DNA of 64,000 nt from Crotophaga sulcirostris (GCA_013397455.1 VYZB01000335.1:787652-851651), one strand, 5' to 3'; shown: positions 29,746 through 45,520, counted from the stretch's first letter. Notes: generated by a model not told the origin, from the sequence alone. Translations and numbers: made by a program.

Positions 29746-32700
29746 CAAAAAAAACAAACAAAAAAAACCCAGAAAAAACTTTGCAAAGATAAAACCAATA
29801 AAAGATGACATGTTGTAATCCAGTAAAGGAGGCCGAGAACATTGTTTAGGCCACCAGGGACTAAGATCTGACAGAATTAAGGTTATTTCTGGATACATTG
29901 CCTCACTAAAAGGCTGGCTAGCATTTTGCTTCCCACTGGGATCCCATGAACAACAGCTGCTCTGCAGCCACCTGGTCTGCAGATGCTCAGTCTCTGACAG
30001 CTTTTGAAAAAGGGCACGTCCAGTCCCTCCACACAGCACCTACAAATCCTGTCAAGAGTTTTCTTCTGCTAAATTCTAGCCCAAAATGACTTCTTCATTC
30101 TGGTTTGGACCCTTCTTCTCCTTCATTTAATCTAAAGAGCTCTTCTTTTATGGCATAGTTTTCAAAAGTCTGCCCACGCTTCATGAGTTTTTTTGGTACT
30201 TCACTAATTGGTCTTGCAGTTTATCTCCTTTACCTCCCTCCTGCTGGGATGCACTTAGTTACAGGTCCATGTCCTTTTTTATTCTTCTGTCAATCAGCTA
30301 GTGCTAAATGCAGATGGGTGACCTCCATTACAGCAACTGCCAGTTGCGCTGCAATATTGGCATTGAACACAGGGAAAGCAGACAATCACCACTTTTGCCA
30401 CCCCTGCCTTGGATCTACCTCCTAAACAAGCCTGCCTTCAAACAGCAAAAGTAAATTTATCTGCTTCTTTAGAACAGAGAACTAGAGTCATCCCCCAAAC
30501 CCACTACTAGAATGCTCTCGACCTCACTATTTTAAGGGAAACCACATCTATCCACTTGAAAAACAAATATACCTTTCAGTGCTTGTGAAGATATCGAATT
30601 ACCATTGAGGTTATGGTCACTTACATTTCACTGAATATCAAATAACATTCAAAAAATGCTTTATGGCTTGTTGCCTCCCCTCTCAGCAGTGTGAATTTGT
30701 CAGAGACAAAATAGTGTGATACATGGCCCTTTTATTTTAGTACAGCCACTTGTACAAACTGATCTCGGGGAAATCTGTTAAGATTGGATCATGCTTTCAC
30801 CCGCTGAGAGGTATCACAGCACTTTCCAGGTTTATTCCCAAAGCCCTCCCTGTCACAGCTAAGTATCCTTCTTCACCAGAAATTCTTAATCTGACCAGTA
30901 CTTGGTGCTTTCTGCCCCTCTCATCTACTTTTTGTCTTCCTGGAACTTGCGGAAATCATTCACTTGTCTCTGCACTGGGTCAGCCCAATGAACAGTGCTA
31001 AGAGCTGCAAGTGGGAACACCACTGCTAGTGGACTTTCAAGCATGGAAAATGCAGTGCCAAGAAAAAGACGAAGGGCAGATACAGTTTATATCTACCACC
31101 TGGGTCCACCACCATCAGGATCCACCAGTTTCTGTTCTGCCTTCCCCTTGTGAGCTGACAGGAAACAAGGACACACTGTCCAGCCAGAGACCTGGGGCCT
31201 CTTCAGCATCTCAGCCACTCCACTCTTCCTACTCACTTCTTATAGGTCAGCTCAAACAGTTGGTCTGACTTACTGTTACAGAGGTGACAGCTATGGTTTA
31301 TGTCTAAGTACACCAAATAAACGCTAACAAATTCAGCTTTACTCAGCTTCCCCACACAAGCCTGGGAAGAAGCAAGGGCTTAAGGGGAACATGTTTTCCA
31401 TATTATACTTGTTTCTCTGTATCATTTTTACTGAAAAAAAATAAAATCAACAGTGACCTATTGCATTTCAGGATCTCCACAGGCAGTATAATGCCATCTT
31501 TTTTATAATCATGTCCTATACAATGCATCCAGGTGTCTAATGCTGAAACAAAACCTTCACTGAATTCCTTCCATTCCAGCCTTCTCTCTTCCCCCTGCAA
31601 CTTCCAGGTCCTTTTGTGCTTAATTAGAAGCATCACTGTGCACAAAGTCTGCATTTTAAATAGCTCCAAGTTAAAACAAGGAAATCACAATCAGCCCAAA
31701 CCAATAAAGAGTGCATTTTAAAACACTAGCTTGCTTAAAATTCAACATGTTGGAAAACTTATCAATACTCTTTGGGCATTAAAAAGGCATTATTCCTCCT
31801 ATCCAGTTGTGAAGCTTGCAACAGTATTTTCTACTGCTTAAGCAATACAAAATCTTGAATTCTTATCAGGTACTTGCTCTGCTAACAGCATGAATTCTGA
31901 AGTGTTTGGGTTTTCAGTGTGTCTTTTTTTCTTTTCAATACAGAGCTGCTTTTGATGCCTTTCGGCAAACTGAGATAAAATAAATCAACTCATAGCTTCT
32001 CCATTCACTTTATCAAATAAATAAAATTGAAAAAATTAAAGCAGGTAAACAACATATGGGCAGATGTACTGAGTGTGAACTTTCTTTTGGGATTCCCTGT
32101 ACTATTTCTTGAATTGTTGACTGTATGAAATATGTTCAGATTTTAAGAAAATAAAGAATGAAATTTCTCAAGGGAGAGGAAAAGTAGGAGAAGGTAGGTG
32201 AGTCATCTGAAAAAATCCATCATCATAACAGCCTCTAAACAACCACAGCATAGCTGCATTAAATATCCAATACTGAAAACTGAAATCAAATGCAGCATGT
32301 AGTTGGACTGATCAACCACTACTCTGTATCCCCCAAGACAGGAACTAGTTGTACTATAAACATTTCCTTTTGCAGTTCTGACATTTCAGGTCTCCTTAAT
32401 TTTAAAGGAAGCTAAACACACAGGTATTTTCTCAAAAAAGAATTTATCTTTATCAATCTAGTAATCCTAGGAATATGAAAGAGAAAAACTTAGCAAAAAC
32501 CAACTGAATAAGTTGCTAAAGAATCCTATCATACACTGCAGTTTCTAAACTAATTATTATAACAGTTGTTTGATAGAACATAGCTATTAAAAAGAAACTT
32601 GTTACTGCCAAAGACAGCAGAATATTTAACCATTCCTCTAACACTGAATTCAGATTAAGATCCCTCTACTGTCTGGGAAAATGTGTTACATGCACTGGAC

Positions 32701-35253
32701 ATGAGTTCTGTTGTAACTAGTGTTCCAGGTAACACTGAATAACTCATTGAAGCCTTTCCAAATGGGGTCTGAAAGGCCCATATCAAATATCAAAGTAGGA
32801 AACAACAACAAAAACAGAACTTGATAACTTACTTAGATCCTAGATTAAGATCATCTAACAACTGAATATGAAAACCTGATGTCTTGAAAAGATGAGGGGA
32901 AAAAATGCAGGCAGCAAGGACTGCAATTCCACTAAACCCAAACCAAGGAGCATCAAGTAGTCACAGCTCTTGGCACAGTTGAGCACCACCTGCAAGAGGG
33001 ACAAAACAGGCCCTAAAAGATGCTTCCCTACTGATGTTAAAAATCATTAGGCAGTCAAAGGTACTTGTTCCCTCACAAATGTCGCCTCCAGAGATGGAAT
33101 ATTCCCAAATCCTTATAATCCTGCAAAGAAGAAGCAATGAGAAGCCTTAACAGTTCCATTTTTTCTTAATAGTATGCTTTACCCCAGAGAACATTTATTT
33201 GCCAAATACAGAAAAGTAGAACAGCTATTCTGCTGCAAGAGGCAATACACTCAGTGCTCAAACCATACACTTAAATGAATGCCATCATTTCTTTTAACTC
33301 TGTAAGCACGATCTACTTCCTTTGAGTCAGGTGATTTTTTTTTCCATTTCAGTAGGATTTTGGAAAACTTTATATTTAGAAAAAAAATTTTACCTCACCT
33401 CCTCTCTGGTTTTGAAAAAAACAATGTTGAATGCAATGGCATACATGATTCCTCAGTCTGATTTTCAAATTTCTTCTGCATCTTCCTCCTCCCCTTTTCA
33501 GAAACCTTTTTCATCTTAAGATGTAGGGCAGCAGAATCCAAGTATTCTTAACTTTATTTTGCCATTCTAAATTTCCAGAGTTTAAAGAATCATAAAAAAT
33601 TTCCATGAAAAAAACCATGTCCTCAAACAACTATAATTAAAGACTTAGTCAGGAAAAAAGTTTAAATATATGAAATTACTCCAGTCTTGCACCTGTTCTT
33701 AAGTTTTCTTTCCTGCACAGATGAGTTGCCATATCCTCCTTCTGAAGCTGTGTAGCTGCTTAAATGCTAGAGAACTTTTCTGTGCAGGAACTTGTTTCGA
33801 CACACATCTAGAGGCTGAAGGAGAAAGGAAATTTCCCTCCCCGGGCTGATTCCCAGTGTCTCCTTCAAATTCAGCCACATTCCCTCCACTGCCTGACACA
33901 ATATGTGGAAAGTAACAGTAAATATTAATCACAACTCATAAAAGGATAGTTTCTTACCAACTTCCATTGAGATCTCCTTGTGTTGTAAAATCTAGCCATT
34001 TGAGTATCTCAAGTATTTTAAAGGTTTTTATTTTATAAGCACAGATTTTCACATTTTGCTTACGTAACAGGTCTGGTAAAAACTATCTTATGAATATCTG
34101 AGTATGGAGGCATATTGGTGACAATGAAAGGAAATAGGGCAAGACAAAGAATGAATTTGCAAAGTAAGAGAGAATCCGCGCAATGAATGCCAGAATGGAA
34201 CCTAATGAACAGAAGGAGGCATGGGAACTAAAATGTTATTGGATTCTATAGTGATGACAAGCTTCCACAGATGAACTTTTCTCTGACTAACTCATCCTTC
34301 TAACTAAAGTTTATTACTAATTTTTTTAAAAAAATAAAATAGAATGCAAATTGCTTGTTCGTTTCTTATTAGTCTTTCACAAAGTAAATTATACCCAATG
34401 TATGAGAATTAATCACGATCAGAAGTTCTTTTACCAGATCTCCATTCTTGAAGAACACTCAAGAGCAAATCAGGCATCTCTACCCCTAGAGTACTGTCAA
34501 TAGTAACTATTTGAGATGGAAAAGTCTCTGGTTCAAAAAATAACAATGTGTTAAATTCACTTGACAAATTACACAACTGCCAGACAAGCAACCTCCTAAC
34601 TTCTCATGCAGGTATGGATGAGTGATATGCTTTAACATAAGGACTCTTTCCTTCAAATATTTATAGGTAGTTCTGCAAAAAAACTATATACTGTCTCTCA
34701 ATCATTTTGTATTTATAAACAAGTCCAAATACATACTCAGCAGATAAGTCAATCCCCATTCTCGTGATTCAAATGTTTTTTCTTAAGTACTTGCCTGTAG
34801 TTACCACATGGTGGTATCCATGCTAACATTTTCTCCTACATTGTAATTAAGTTAATACCCTAAATTTCTCCAGACTGATAAGAAGATGTTATTTCAGCTA
34901 ACTGAAAAGGCAGGAATGCCAACTTTCCTTACCAATACGGATCTGGGACTGGTGTAATTAGACAGCTTCTGGCAACCTAAATACTGAGGGAATGATTTAA
35001 GTAATAACCCAATAAAGCCTTATCCTTGGAAGAAATTGGCATGCTTCCTTCTTTGTTGTTTTTAAGTTCAGCAATTATCATGCTGGTATCTCTTTTTCTA
35101 ATAGCATGGTATTAACAGCTTTGCTTTGTAAAGAATGAAAAGAACCTTCGTATTTTAAATGTTGTCCAGGAAAATAGTCAATGTAAGCAAGCAAAGTATG
35201 TTAGCAGTTAAGTGTGTCATGCATGTTTGCTCTGTGGTAGCATAATAGGAAAA

Positions 35254-35481
35254 GTTTAGGCTTGATATCAGGTAAAAGTTCTTCACTGAAAGGGTTATTA
35301 GCCATTGGAATGCGCTGCCCAGGGAGGTGGTGGAGTCTCCAACCCTAGAGGTGCTTAAGAGGAGATTGGATGCGGCACTCAGTGCCATGGTTTAGATGAT
35401 GGGTTGGTGTTGGGTTATAGGTTGGACTCGATGATCTCAGAGGTCCTTTCCAGCCTTGTAATACTGTGATACTGTGATAAT
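35254..35481 (+). mobile_element. CR1 LINE, 3' end fragment
   Basis: It contains TTCTTCACTGAAAGGGTTAT, GCGCTGCCCAGGGAGGTGG, TGGCACTCAGTGCCATGG, GGACTCGATGATCTCAGAGG and a tail of ATACTGTG repeats. It is the same subfamily as the minus-strand copies at 23242 and 53479. It is well preserved and 5' truncated. Confidence 0.95.
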
Positions 35482-37116
35482 ATTGAGATGAAGAGCTAGC
35501 TCCAATGCAAAGTGCTATGACCGTCAGACTCAGTTCCCTGTTTAACACCACAGCTGGGGAGGATGCAGTGAGGCTGTTGTTGGAACCGAAACCAACGGTT
35601 AGATGAAACACACCTAGTGTGAGGTACACACCCATTTTGACAAATACATTCTTTCAATTTAGTATTTATTTCATGACTTCACAGTATCACAAGGTTTGAA
35701 ACTTGTGACACTACACATAGACGTGATATGGGTTTTCACAAAAAAGGGTCTTAAAAGAACAGAACTATTTTAAAACAGCAAAACTATGGAGAAAGAAGGA
35801 AAAAGACGTTTCAGACAAAAACAGTTAGTTCAGAGTGTTTTCAGTGACATTACCTGGATATAAGCTTCTCCCAACAACTCTCATATTAAGAAAAACCCTA
35901 CTTTTTCACCCTCAATATGGTCAAGTTCACTATTTTTAGCTGTTTTGGTTCTATGTAATTTAATGATTTCACTCAAACAATCTTAGCATTTGAAAACAAT
36001 CATGATGGTCATTCAACTGATGATAAAAGCATCATAGAGCAATGTTTAGAACACTGTAGGTTATTTACACAAGTAATCCACTAACAGCTTTAAATCAATA
36101 TTCAAAGAAAACTTCCAGTAACACAAGTTGCACACTTAAAGTTAAGAACATAAACCCTAATATTTATTAAGCAGGTTGCTTATTTGTATTATCAAAAATA
36201 GACAACAGAAAATGTCCTTACTGCCTTCTGTGTTTCTCTTGCATGTAGATGTAATATTTGTACATCAAAAAAATACAAGAACATCCATGTGTACTCCAGA
36301 ACACAAGTATGAGCAGTAATAGTGCAAATAACTCTTAACAACTTCATTATTAGAACATCCTCTTACACTTACTATTGCTTTTATGTTGAATAGAAAGACC
36401 CTTTCGAGATAGGATGGTTTTTGAAGACCAATAGCAATGGAAAAAACAATTATCAAGATAAATTCAGAAAGAGTGAAACAGACTAATAAAAATTCCCCAG
36501 TACAATGTACAAGTAAGCATCTTGCCACAGTGAAAAAATGCAATGAAAATAAATACAAAGGGACTTGTTCTTCTGCAAAGTACTTCAATAAAAAATATAA
36601 CAGATTGCACCAACTGGAATTCCAAAGACAACAAATGTTCCTCTGAAGTATACTTATAAGCCGTAATTAAAAATATCCTTGCAAAGCTGTATTCAGAAAG
36701 AAAAATTTATGAAGCCTCCTAGAAGCAGTTACCCACATGGTTCTTTCTAGTCTGTATATCTTGAAGCCTTTTATAGTCTACATTCCACCATTACCAAGGC
36801 ACAGTATGGTCTAGTTACAATTCTCCAAATATACTCTGAATTTGAAACCAATTGTTTCATATACAGGTGCTAGAAGTATGCATCACATTGCATCATTAGT
36901 TATCCTTATTAGTATTAGATTTCAGATTAATTTCATCTTCAGTGTTTTCTTAGGGTGCTGCTTTTTGCATTTGTACCAAAACACAGATGAGCAAATACCA
37001 TGTCACTTTACTGAACCACATCCTCCAGAGATGCCTTGGGTTCTCAAGCTCACTAGGTTTGGCAGAGTGACTTCCATTAGTGCCAAAAAAGCAGAAAACT
37101 GGGGAGTTTAAGACAT

Positions 37117-37180
37117 AGTAGTAAACAAACAAACAAACAACAAAACCCCCAACCCAAATAAATAAACCAACCAACCCACA
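37117..37180. repeat. AAAC/CAAA-rich low-complexity stretch
   Basis: AAACAAACAAACAAAC followed by related A/C-rich sequence, to about ACCAACCAACCC. Confidence 0.85.
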
Positions 37181-38751
37181 AAACCTCAGGAGTTTCAACT
37201 TTCCACTTGAGATTGGGAAATGACAGTATTAGAAAAAGAAAGTTTTCTGGAGGTTTGGGAAGCTAGTGATCTGATAAACTGCTGCACTTCATACCAACAC
37301 CTTTGATCAATGACTACTGGCACGTCACACATTTCCAAGGACACCATCTTAGGACACTGAAACACTTACTTTTAACTGCTTATCCTATTACAAAATAGAG
37401 CACAATGTCTGGAACAAACAGTGCTCCATCTGTTTTCTGTGTTCTGTTTTCTTCATCTGACAGATCATGGAGATGAAATGATTAATTTGCCCACACCACC
37501 ATAAAGAAACACCTTTCCTTCCAGTCTTGCAGCAGAAGCAGCAAACAGTTTTAGCCCACTCCATTTAGATGAGCCACTATTTTTCCCCAGTTAAATGAGT
37601 TGCACACCGACGAGGGCACTGCGTTTGGACTTGGTTCTCTCAAGGTAAAAAGACTTCCAAAACCTGTAGCTAACTCTGCATGGATTTCCAAACAATAGTT
37701 TTATACAAAAGAGGTCTCATCAGCACATGTTGAAAATACATTTCTACAATGTACAATGTCTAAAACCCTTTTCAGCGAAGGGAAGAACAATGCAGCCTGA
37801 TCTTGGAATACACAGAAAGCAAAGGTTGAAAATCCTCCCTTTGCTGTCCATTATACTCAGTAGCCTCAGCAACACCAAAGTGCTGCATACATCCACACCA
37901 AGCCTGTTCCTCAGAATTGTATAAAAGTTTAAAAGGGCAGCAGACAGAAGTGAGAGGAAGCAGGAACAGCATACTGGAAAAGCATATGAACATTTGCACA
38001 ACTGAACTGACTGAATCAGAGTAACCTAAATCAGCTGCCTCTCCACTTTCTTCTACATATTTTTTTCTGAATGTTGATTTTTACATTGTTTCCTTGGAAA
38101 AAACACACGGACTCTAATAACCCAAGTCTGTACTTGTCTCATCAGCAACTTTTGAGACCCATACCTGAGATTTTAAGTTTTAATTATTTATTACTAAAAT
38201 CTAAGTAATTTGAAATACGAAGTGTCCCCCCTCCTCCCTATTCTGTAAGTACTGCAACAGAAAGAAAAAGGTTATTATCTTGTATTTATCTGATGTTATA
38301 TGCACTCCTGCACAGAGGCAGACCCCTATTTTCTCTCTCTGTGACATTTTCCAAATTTCTCTTCCCACAGTCAGCTCTGGAGGCACAACACATACAGCTC
38401 CTCTTAGAGGAAAAAAGTTTAAGAGCTTTACTAAAGCCTTCCATTCACGGGGGGGAAATTTAGCCAAACTGGGCAAAATCTACAGAATCTGAAATTTAAA
38501 AAACACTGCTGTGTATTTTTGCACTTGTTATCTTTCTTACTCTTTTGCCTTGAAGCAAGGAATACAATCTTTTGTTTACAGAAGATCATACTAGAAAGTA
38601 ATTTTCTTTTTAACACACTTTGACTTTTATTTCACTGATCCACCTCCGAACACTCATCCTTCTTGTGATGCATCTAGAAAATCTTCACTGGGTACCAAAA
38701 ACCTATCTATAAAATGGGTCATATTTTTAAGAAAAATAATAAAAAGTGTTA

Positions 38752-38877
<126 letters not shown>

Positions 38878-40240
38878 TCAGCAGCCACTCTTTCAATGAC
38901 TGTTTTGCCCAGTCAATTCTTCCAATGATTTATTTGCACAAGTCAAAAGACACGTTTGTCTCAGAGTTACAAAATCCACACAGTCAATAGATATTTTGAA
39001 AAAAGCTTCTTTAAGTTAACCAGGTGTCAAATTGTATTGCTTTGCCTTCCAACTATGCAAGAAATGAAGGTTTCTTCTTGGTTTCTTCCTAAAGAAAGCC
39101 AGTCATATTCCTGGTTACTGAATGTCCTTGTGTTCTGGACAACACTCACACTGCAGGCCTTCAGACTGCATTCACAAGGAACCGTAGAATCAACTTCCTG
39201 GCATAATTGTAGTTTGGAGCCACAAAATAGCTGGGTATATTTATTCCAAACTACCTGAAAGTTAAAACAAACAAGTATAGGTGATTTTTGACACTACAAT
39301 CACAGTCTGATTCGAGAAAGGCTTTACCTAGTACTGGTTTAAAAGCCACCAAAGAATGGCTTGCAGACTGTAAGGTTACCTCAAGGACTACTTATATATC
39401 ATGCATTCAATATTTTTGTTTATTTACTCACTAATGCTTGATTATTATGCTCCCACGAGGGCTCTGCAGTTATCTTCCTATTGCAATACATTTTTTAAAC
39501 TACATTCACCTTGTAACTTCCATCTTAACAGTAATAAGCATGGGACCAGAAAGGAGGAATGATTCTACTCATTTCCCAGAGACTGTTCAAGGGAAAAGTA
39601 AAATTTAACAAGTGGAAGGGCTTCAGATGACAGCACTAAAGTTAAGACAACTCAACCCAAGTTACACTCCTGCAGCTTGGCAAGTCATCCATTATACTCG
39701 CTTCACAGTCAATTAGGAGGAACAGGAACTCTCAAGGAGTGATTTATCCTCTTACTGCAGACATTTAATTTAGAATGACATGTTCTAGAAATGCCCATTC
39801 CCTTCCAGTAAATACAGCAAGAACCTGAGTGACTTATTAACATGTAGTCACTCAGAAGTAAGACAAATTTCATGCCCACTTTTTTTTTTTGGTCACTTCT
39901 GAACAGAAAACAACTTTCAAACAAAATCAGAAGAGACACTCTAGTCCATACTGGAGCTCTGAACTTGATCCTGTTTGGACACAGTCACAAGAAAGCTACT
40001 TGGAAAATGTCTAAAACTTATCTGGTTGGAACATCCAGTCCTTACAGTCTCATAAGTAAACAAAGTTTTACATTAAAACAAGGCATTACTTCCAGTAAGC
40101 TTTTCTTTAAAAACATTAAGCTGTATGAACAAACACACATCATACTTTGAAGCATAAACACATTATATACAGTATAAAAACATAAACCCGTTCTTGCACA
40201 AAAAATGCATCCATATTATCATACCTAAGTGCAAATACAT

Positions 40241-40553
40241 AGAATCATAGGATGGTTTGGGTTGGAAAGGACCTTTAAAGATCATCTAGTTCCAAACCCC
40301 TTGCCTTGGTCAGGGATACCTTCCACCACATCAGGTTGCTCACAGCACCATCCAACCTGGCCTTGGACACCTCCACGGATGGGTCATCCATGACTACTCT
40401 GGGCAACCAGTTCCAGTGCCTCACCACCCTCACAGTCAAAGATTTCTTCCTAATATCTAATCTAAATCTCCTCTCTTTCATCTTAAAACCATTACCCCTC
40501 ACCATATCACTACACTCCCTCGTAAAGGACTCCTACCCAGCTCTCCTGTAGGC
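40241..40553 (-). mobile_element. CR1 LINE, 3' end fragment
   Basis: It starts AGAATCATAGGATGGTTTGG and continues GGTTGGAAAGGACCTTTAAA, ACCTCCACGGATGGG and TTCTTCCTAATATCTAATC. This is the reverse complement of the CR1 3' end with ATTCTATG-type termini. About 310 bp remain. Confidence 0.95.
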
Positions 40554-43500
40554 AAGACACATGTGTGCATACATAAATGCACACGTGCTATAAGATAATA
40601 CAGATTCATTTTATATTATGCATGCTGAAAGAAATAAAACAGCTTTTAAGCAATTTATTTTTTTAAAAGCAGCCCTTGCTTCCCTAGGTTTCAAAAGTTT
40701 GGTAACTAGGGTTCTTACAGAAGAACAGTACAGCAGCACAACAAGCAGCTTGACAAGAACACTCTACCTTGTAAGATGTATTTGGAATTCAGGGAAGAGA
40801 AAAACCACTTCAAAAGATTAACAATATCTGGCCAATTTTTTCTGAGCTTTTTTCTTTAAACTCTAAAGAGATTAGTACTCCTATCAGAATATCCAAAAGC
40901 CACAAAAGTGCGCTTTGGCTAAGCATATTGCCTATCCTTGAATGTTCTGGAAGACTTTCGTCTCAACACAGCGAAGTACATATGAAATCCAAAATTACTA
41001 AGGTGACATGCCATAACTGGGAACCCAGCTATTTTATTGGCCACCTGGAGCACAGGATCAACTATGCAGACTCCAGAGCAGAACTAAACACTGGTAAGGG
41101 TGATGAGGTCACAAACTGCCAGGTTAGACTGACTTAAATTTTAAGAGAATGCTACATTCTCCCGGGACAGATGCAGATCAGCTGAAAGATAATTCCATTA
41201 AGTTTCTTACACCTTTCACCACTGAGGAAGTCCTAAGCCACAGAACATGCACCAATGGCAGTGGAGGCAACACCTGCAGGTAGAAAGCAGGTGGGATCTA
41301 AATTCCACATGAGTGGAGATCCTTCTAAGCCACAGATCAACAGGCAGCCACAGAAACTCTTAGCTATGCTCAGGAAAAAAGTGGAAAAGAGGTTAGATTG
41401 GGGGGTTACCACCCCAGTAGGTGCTAAGTGTCTTGGCATGGAAAGTGGAAGCATGCAAGAAAAGATGAATGAAGGAGATAATGAAATAATTATTCTTACT
41501 ACCCACATGTACAACCTGGCATAGCAACTGATCTCTGAGTTACCACTGCCTTCCACGCCAGATGAGACTGGCTTCAATACAGCCAAGCAGACTCACTGGA
41601 CAATGGTCTAGTCAACAAAATTCTGGTATCTCATGCTGACAGCTGACCTTTTAGGTGAACTATGTGAATCTTGAAGATAAATTATGATAGTCTTATTTGT
41701 AAAGACAACAGAAACTACATTAGGGTTTGTAATATAGAGAATAATGCAGAGTATTATAATCCTTGCCAAATAGGTAGACCTAAATTATGTTCATGCTACC
41801 CACATTAACAGAGAGATGCTTACACTAAAATCTATTCTTGCAAAAAGACTATAATTAACTCAAGTTTTATCCTATTCACAATGGATTTTGTTGCCTTTTT
41901 TCTTTTTCTTACAGAATATACATAGGAATAGATCATTCAGTCCCATTTATGACAAAAATCTTGTGGGTTTTAGTGGGATTTGACAACTGTCAGAAAATAA
42001 AGTTTTACCTGCTTATGTGTTCAATCAAATTCTATGTATGTTAAAATTCACCCTGTAAATTAGCAAAAGCATTCTCCTCAAGAACTGAGATGGCAGCCTG
42101 TGTATTGAACTCATACTTAGTAAGCAAGGCATAAAACCCACCAATGATAGTCTTAAATCCTCAAATTTCCCTTATTGCTCTGGTGGGGGGGCACAGTCTC
42201 CAGCACACCACCAAGTACATTGGCAATACAGCTTTTGTGTTCAGGGCTGCAGTGACATATCTGATGCTATAATAGCCTAGTTTTTCTGCCTGTCAGCTAT
42301 CCAACAAATGTACCAACCAGTTAAGTGACATTAAGATTCAGACCCATCTCACTTTCTTCTGCATTATGAAATGTCTACCAAAAAAAAAAAAATAGTTTTC
42401 CTAACCAGACACCGTCTAGCTGTTGAAGCTTCAGCAAATATCTCAGGATAAGTTGTATTGGTTTAGGCAGGATTATTTCTGAATACATTCCACCCACGAC
42501 CTCTGCCTAGGTGATATTCTTTACCTCAAGCCACTTGAAGTACTAGCAGCAGTTAAATTTCAATAAGCCAAGTTTTCCCAGTTCTTAGATAATTTTACTC
42601 TCACAGGGGTATTTTTTAAGACTGAAGATAGCACAAGTATCTTTACCCTACATGAAGCAGATCTAGTAAAAACTTTCTGGTCCCTACATCCTATTTCACT
42701 CCTGCCTGATTAGACAAATTCTGCCATGTGCCAGTACAAGAGGTACCAAAACACCCCCTACCACACAGAAGGAGGCCATCTGGTTTATCCCCCATACCTT
42801 TTGTGGTAAGTGGTGGGGATTTTGGTTATAACTGTAGTTGTTAAAAAAAAAGGACCAGCACAAACACTTGCTCTATGGAAAAGGAGGCTAATAAGTAATG
42901 AGATACTGTTTTTAACAAACTACCACTTAAGACTACCCTGCTTTAGACAGCACATAATTAGACACCAGGCCTGTATTTCACATTAAGCTTTAATAAGAAA
43001 ATTTGCACTTCTTTCCTGCACTGCTTTTTGTTCTCCCTAAATACACTAGAATAAGATAGCTGACAAAAGCTGTATTATGAACCAACCTAGTGTTTAAAAG
43101 CCAGCCATTTTTTGGAAAGTGACAATACTTTCGATAGACTGATGTTTTATTAAGGAGCCCTGTGGCTGGTTAGCAAATTTAGTTGTTTTCATCCTAAACC
43201 GAGTGAAGATTTCATACAACAGAGCATTTGGGCAATATGAAAATGCAGATTAGAACAGATGGAAAAATGCAAAGCCCTCTAATAAGATGAGGTTAGTTCT
43301 AATATACGTTCAATTTGTAGACAGAGCATTGATTTCTTAAGTCAGACTAATGCAACAATCTAACACTGGACTAGGAAAGGAACTAGTAAAGGAAAAGGAG
43401 TTAAGTGACACGATGCCAAAAGAGTATCCAGGTGAGCCTCTTGTGTATATTGTTGCTTTAACTTGCCTCATGAAAATGGGTAGAACTGCTCATTGGGACT

Positions 43501-45520
43501 ATCTGCATGTTTTCCCCTCTTCTCTTACTCCCATGGAAAGGTATTTCTAGAATGGAGTTTTCCTTTCTGAAGCTACAGTTGAGGGAAGATACATGAGAGA
43601 CGACAGTCTTGTTAGCACATGACAGTTCTTGCAAAATTAGAACTGAATAATAAGTTGCAGTTTACCTTGCAGTACACCTCCATCCACTGTATGTAGCTAC
43701 CATGTCTCTCCAAAGAGCATTTGCTCACCCTCCCAAGAGAAAAGAATAACTTAGGGCTTTTTTGTTTGGTTTGGTTTTATTTAGGGGGAATGGGGGAAGG
43801 AGAAAAAGCATCACAGAGAGGAAGAACACAGCGGGGGGTTTTGCTAACTGCTAGCACAGCTGCTTGTGGAAATTGGAAATACAGCACCCCCAAAAATGAA
43901 TCTTCATGAGGGGTCAGTTAAGAGCCACAGGCAGTACAGTGAATCCACTATAATCAGCTACATTAGTCATTATCACAGATGCAATGAACACTGCTGTCAC
44001 TGCCACGTGTATCCTCCTGAAGCCAGCAAATCAACAGCTTCATCTGCACTCCAAAAAGCTTTCCCCTCATCTCTCCCCATCTCCTCAGAAGGTCATCCTG
44101 CCCCCAAGAAACAGAGCTGAAAGGAAGCGAGAGGAATTATGTTCTTTTCTTCAGTGGTGCTATTATCGAATTGCTTGATGCAAAGAATTACTCTCACTGC
44201 CGAGCCATTATATTTACTCAGCCAGAAGATACTACATGGAACAATTTAGTGACTCAGCAAGAGAGGTGACATTTTCCATGTGTTCTGACTGCAGTGGTAT
44301 GGGAACCACGGCGTCACTACCCGTTGCTTGAGTGACAGCCTTCAGCTACTGCTACTGGGAAATTCTTTGCCAGCAAATAAATATGGTCTGCACTACACAT
44401 ATTTAGTATATCTAGTACTGGTGTATCTGCGACAGGCACAAACAGTATTTCTATACTGATAAAGCTACTCCCACCAATAACAGCTGAATGCAGCATGGTG
44501 TTGAGGACTGGAACTAACTTTTGTCACATGAGAAAACTAAGATAAGTCATCTCTCAATAAGGCACCAGCCACTGCCCGAACCAAAGCTGCACGAGGCACA
44601 ATAGTAATATTTTAAACTGAGCAGGAGCAGGACCAATGGTATTGCTGCCCCTTACACATGCTTCAGGAGGCCACAGTTCCTGCCTTCCAGCTCAGAGCTG
44701 GCTCTATGTATCACAACATGCTGAATCTGGATCAAATGCACCCAGCTCTGACACTCAAATGAAGACACATTTCATATACGCGGTGCTTAACACATGTCAG
44801 TATTATGTCTCACGTTCACTTACTTGGGAGTCTGAAATAAAATTCAAAACTAAGACAGCATCACTAGGTAGCCAGCAAAACATGCTCCATGTTGTCTTTT
44901 TTCTGAGGCCCACAGCTGTATATGAGCCTATGATGGGGGAAGGGAGGGAAGGACTGCCACCATTTAAGTCTAATAAAATGGCAGACAGACATTAAAAGGT
45001 TCTTGTCATATCAAGAATGCTTAACAAACATCAAGCTTACCACGTTGAGAACGTAATGACCAACTCATCTCTCCCTCTTCCTGTTTTAACTAAAGCATAC
45101 TGCTTGCAGAATGCCATATACAGGAGCAAGAAAAACCAGCTACACTTCTCAATTATGTGTTTGCAAAGTGCACACGCCCCGGTAAGCAAACTAAGTACCA
45201 GCAGGTACTGAAACACCAGGAAATGCTTGTTGCACAAAATCAATACATTTGCAAGGTAAGGAAGAGCAGCTCAGAGACTGAAGTCAAACAGCAAGGAAAG
45301 AAAACCAAACACAATTTGATCAATGTGATTTTGGTTAGTGGCACTTGGATCAGATTGACTGAGAGCTCTAGCCAGCATTACACCACAAGCTGTAAGTAAA
45401 CAGATTCTTTGCCTGAAAACAAACTTCAGATATAATAGCTAGAAGATTTACAAACTGGTAAGTCATATATTGTATTAAAGAAAGGCTGACATATGAGTGG
45501 CAGTAACATCGTTTGAAGAG

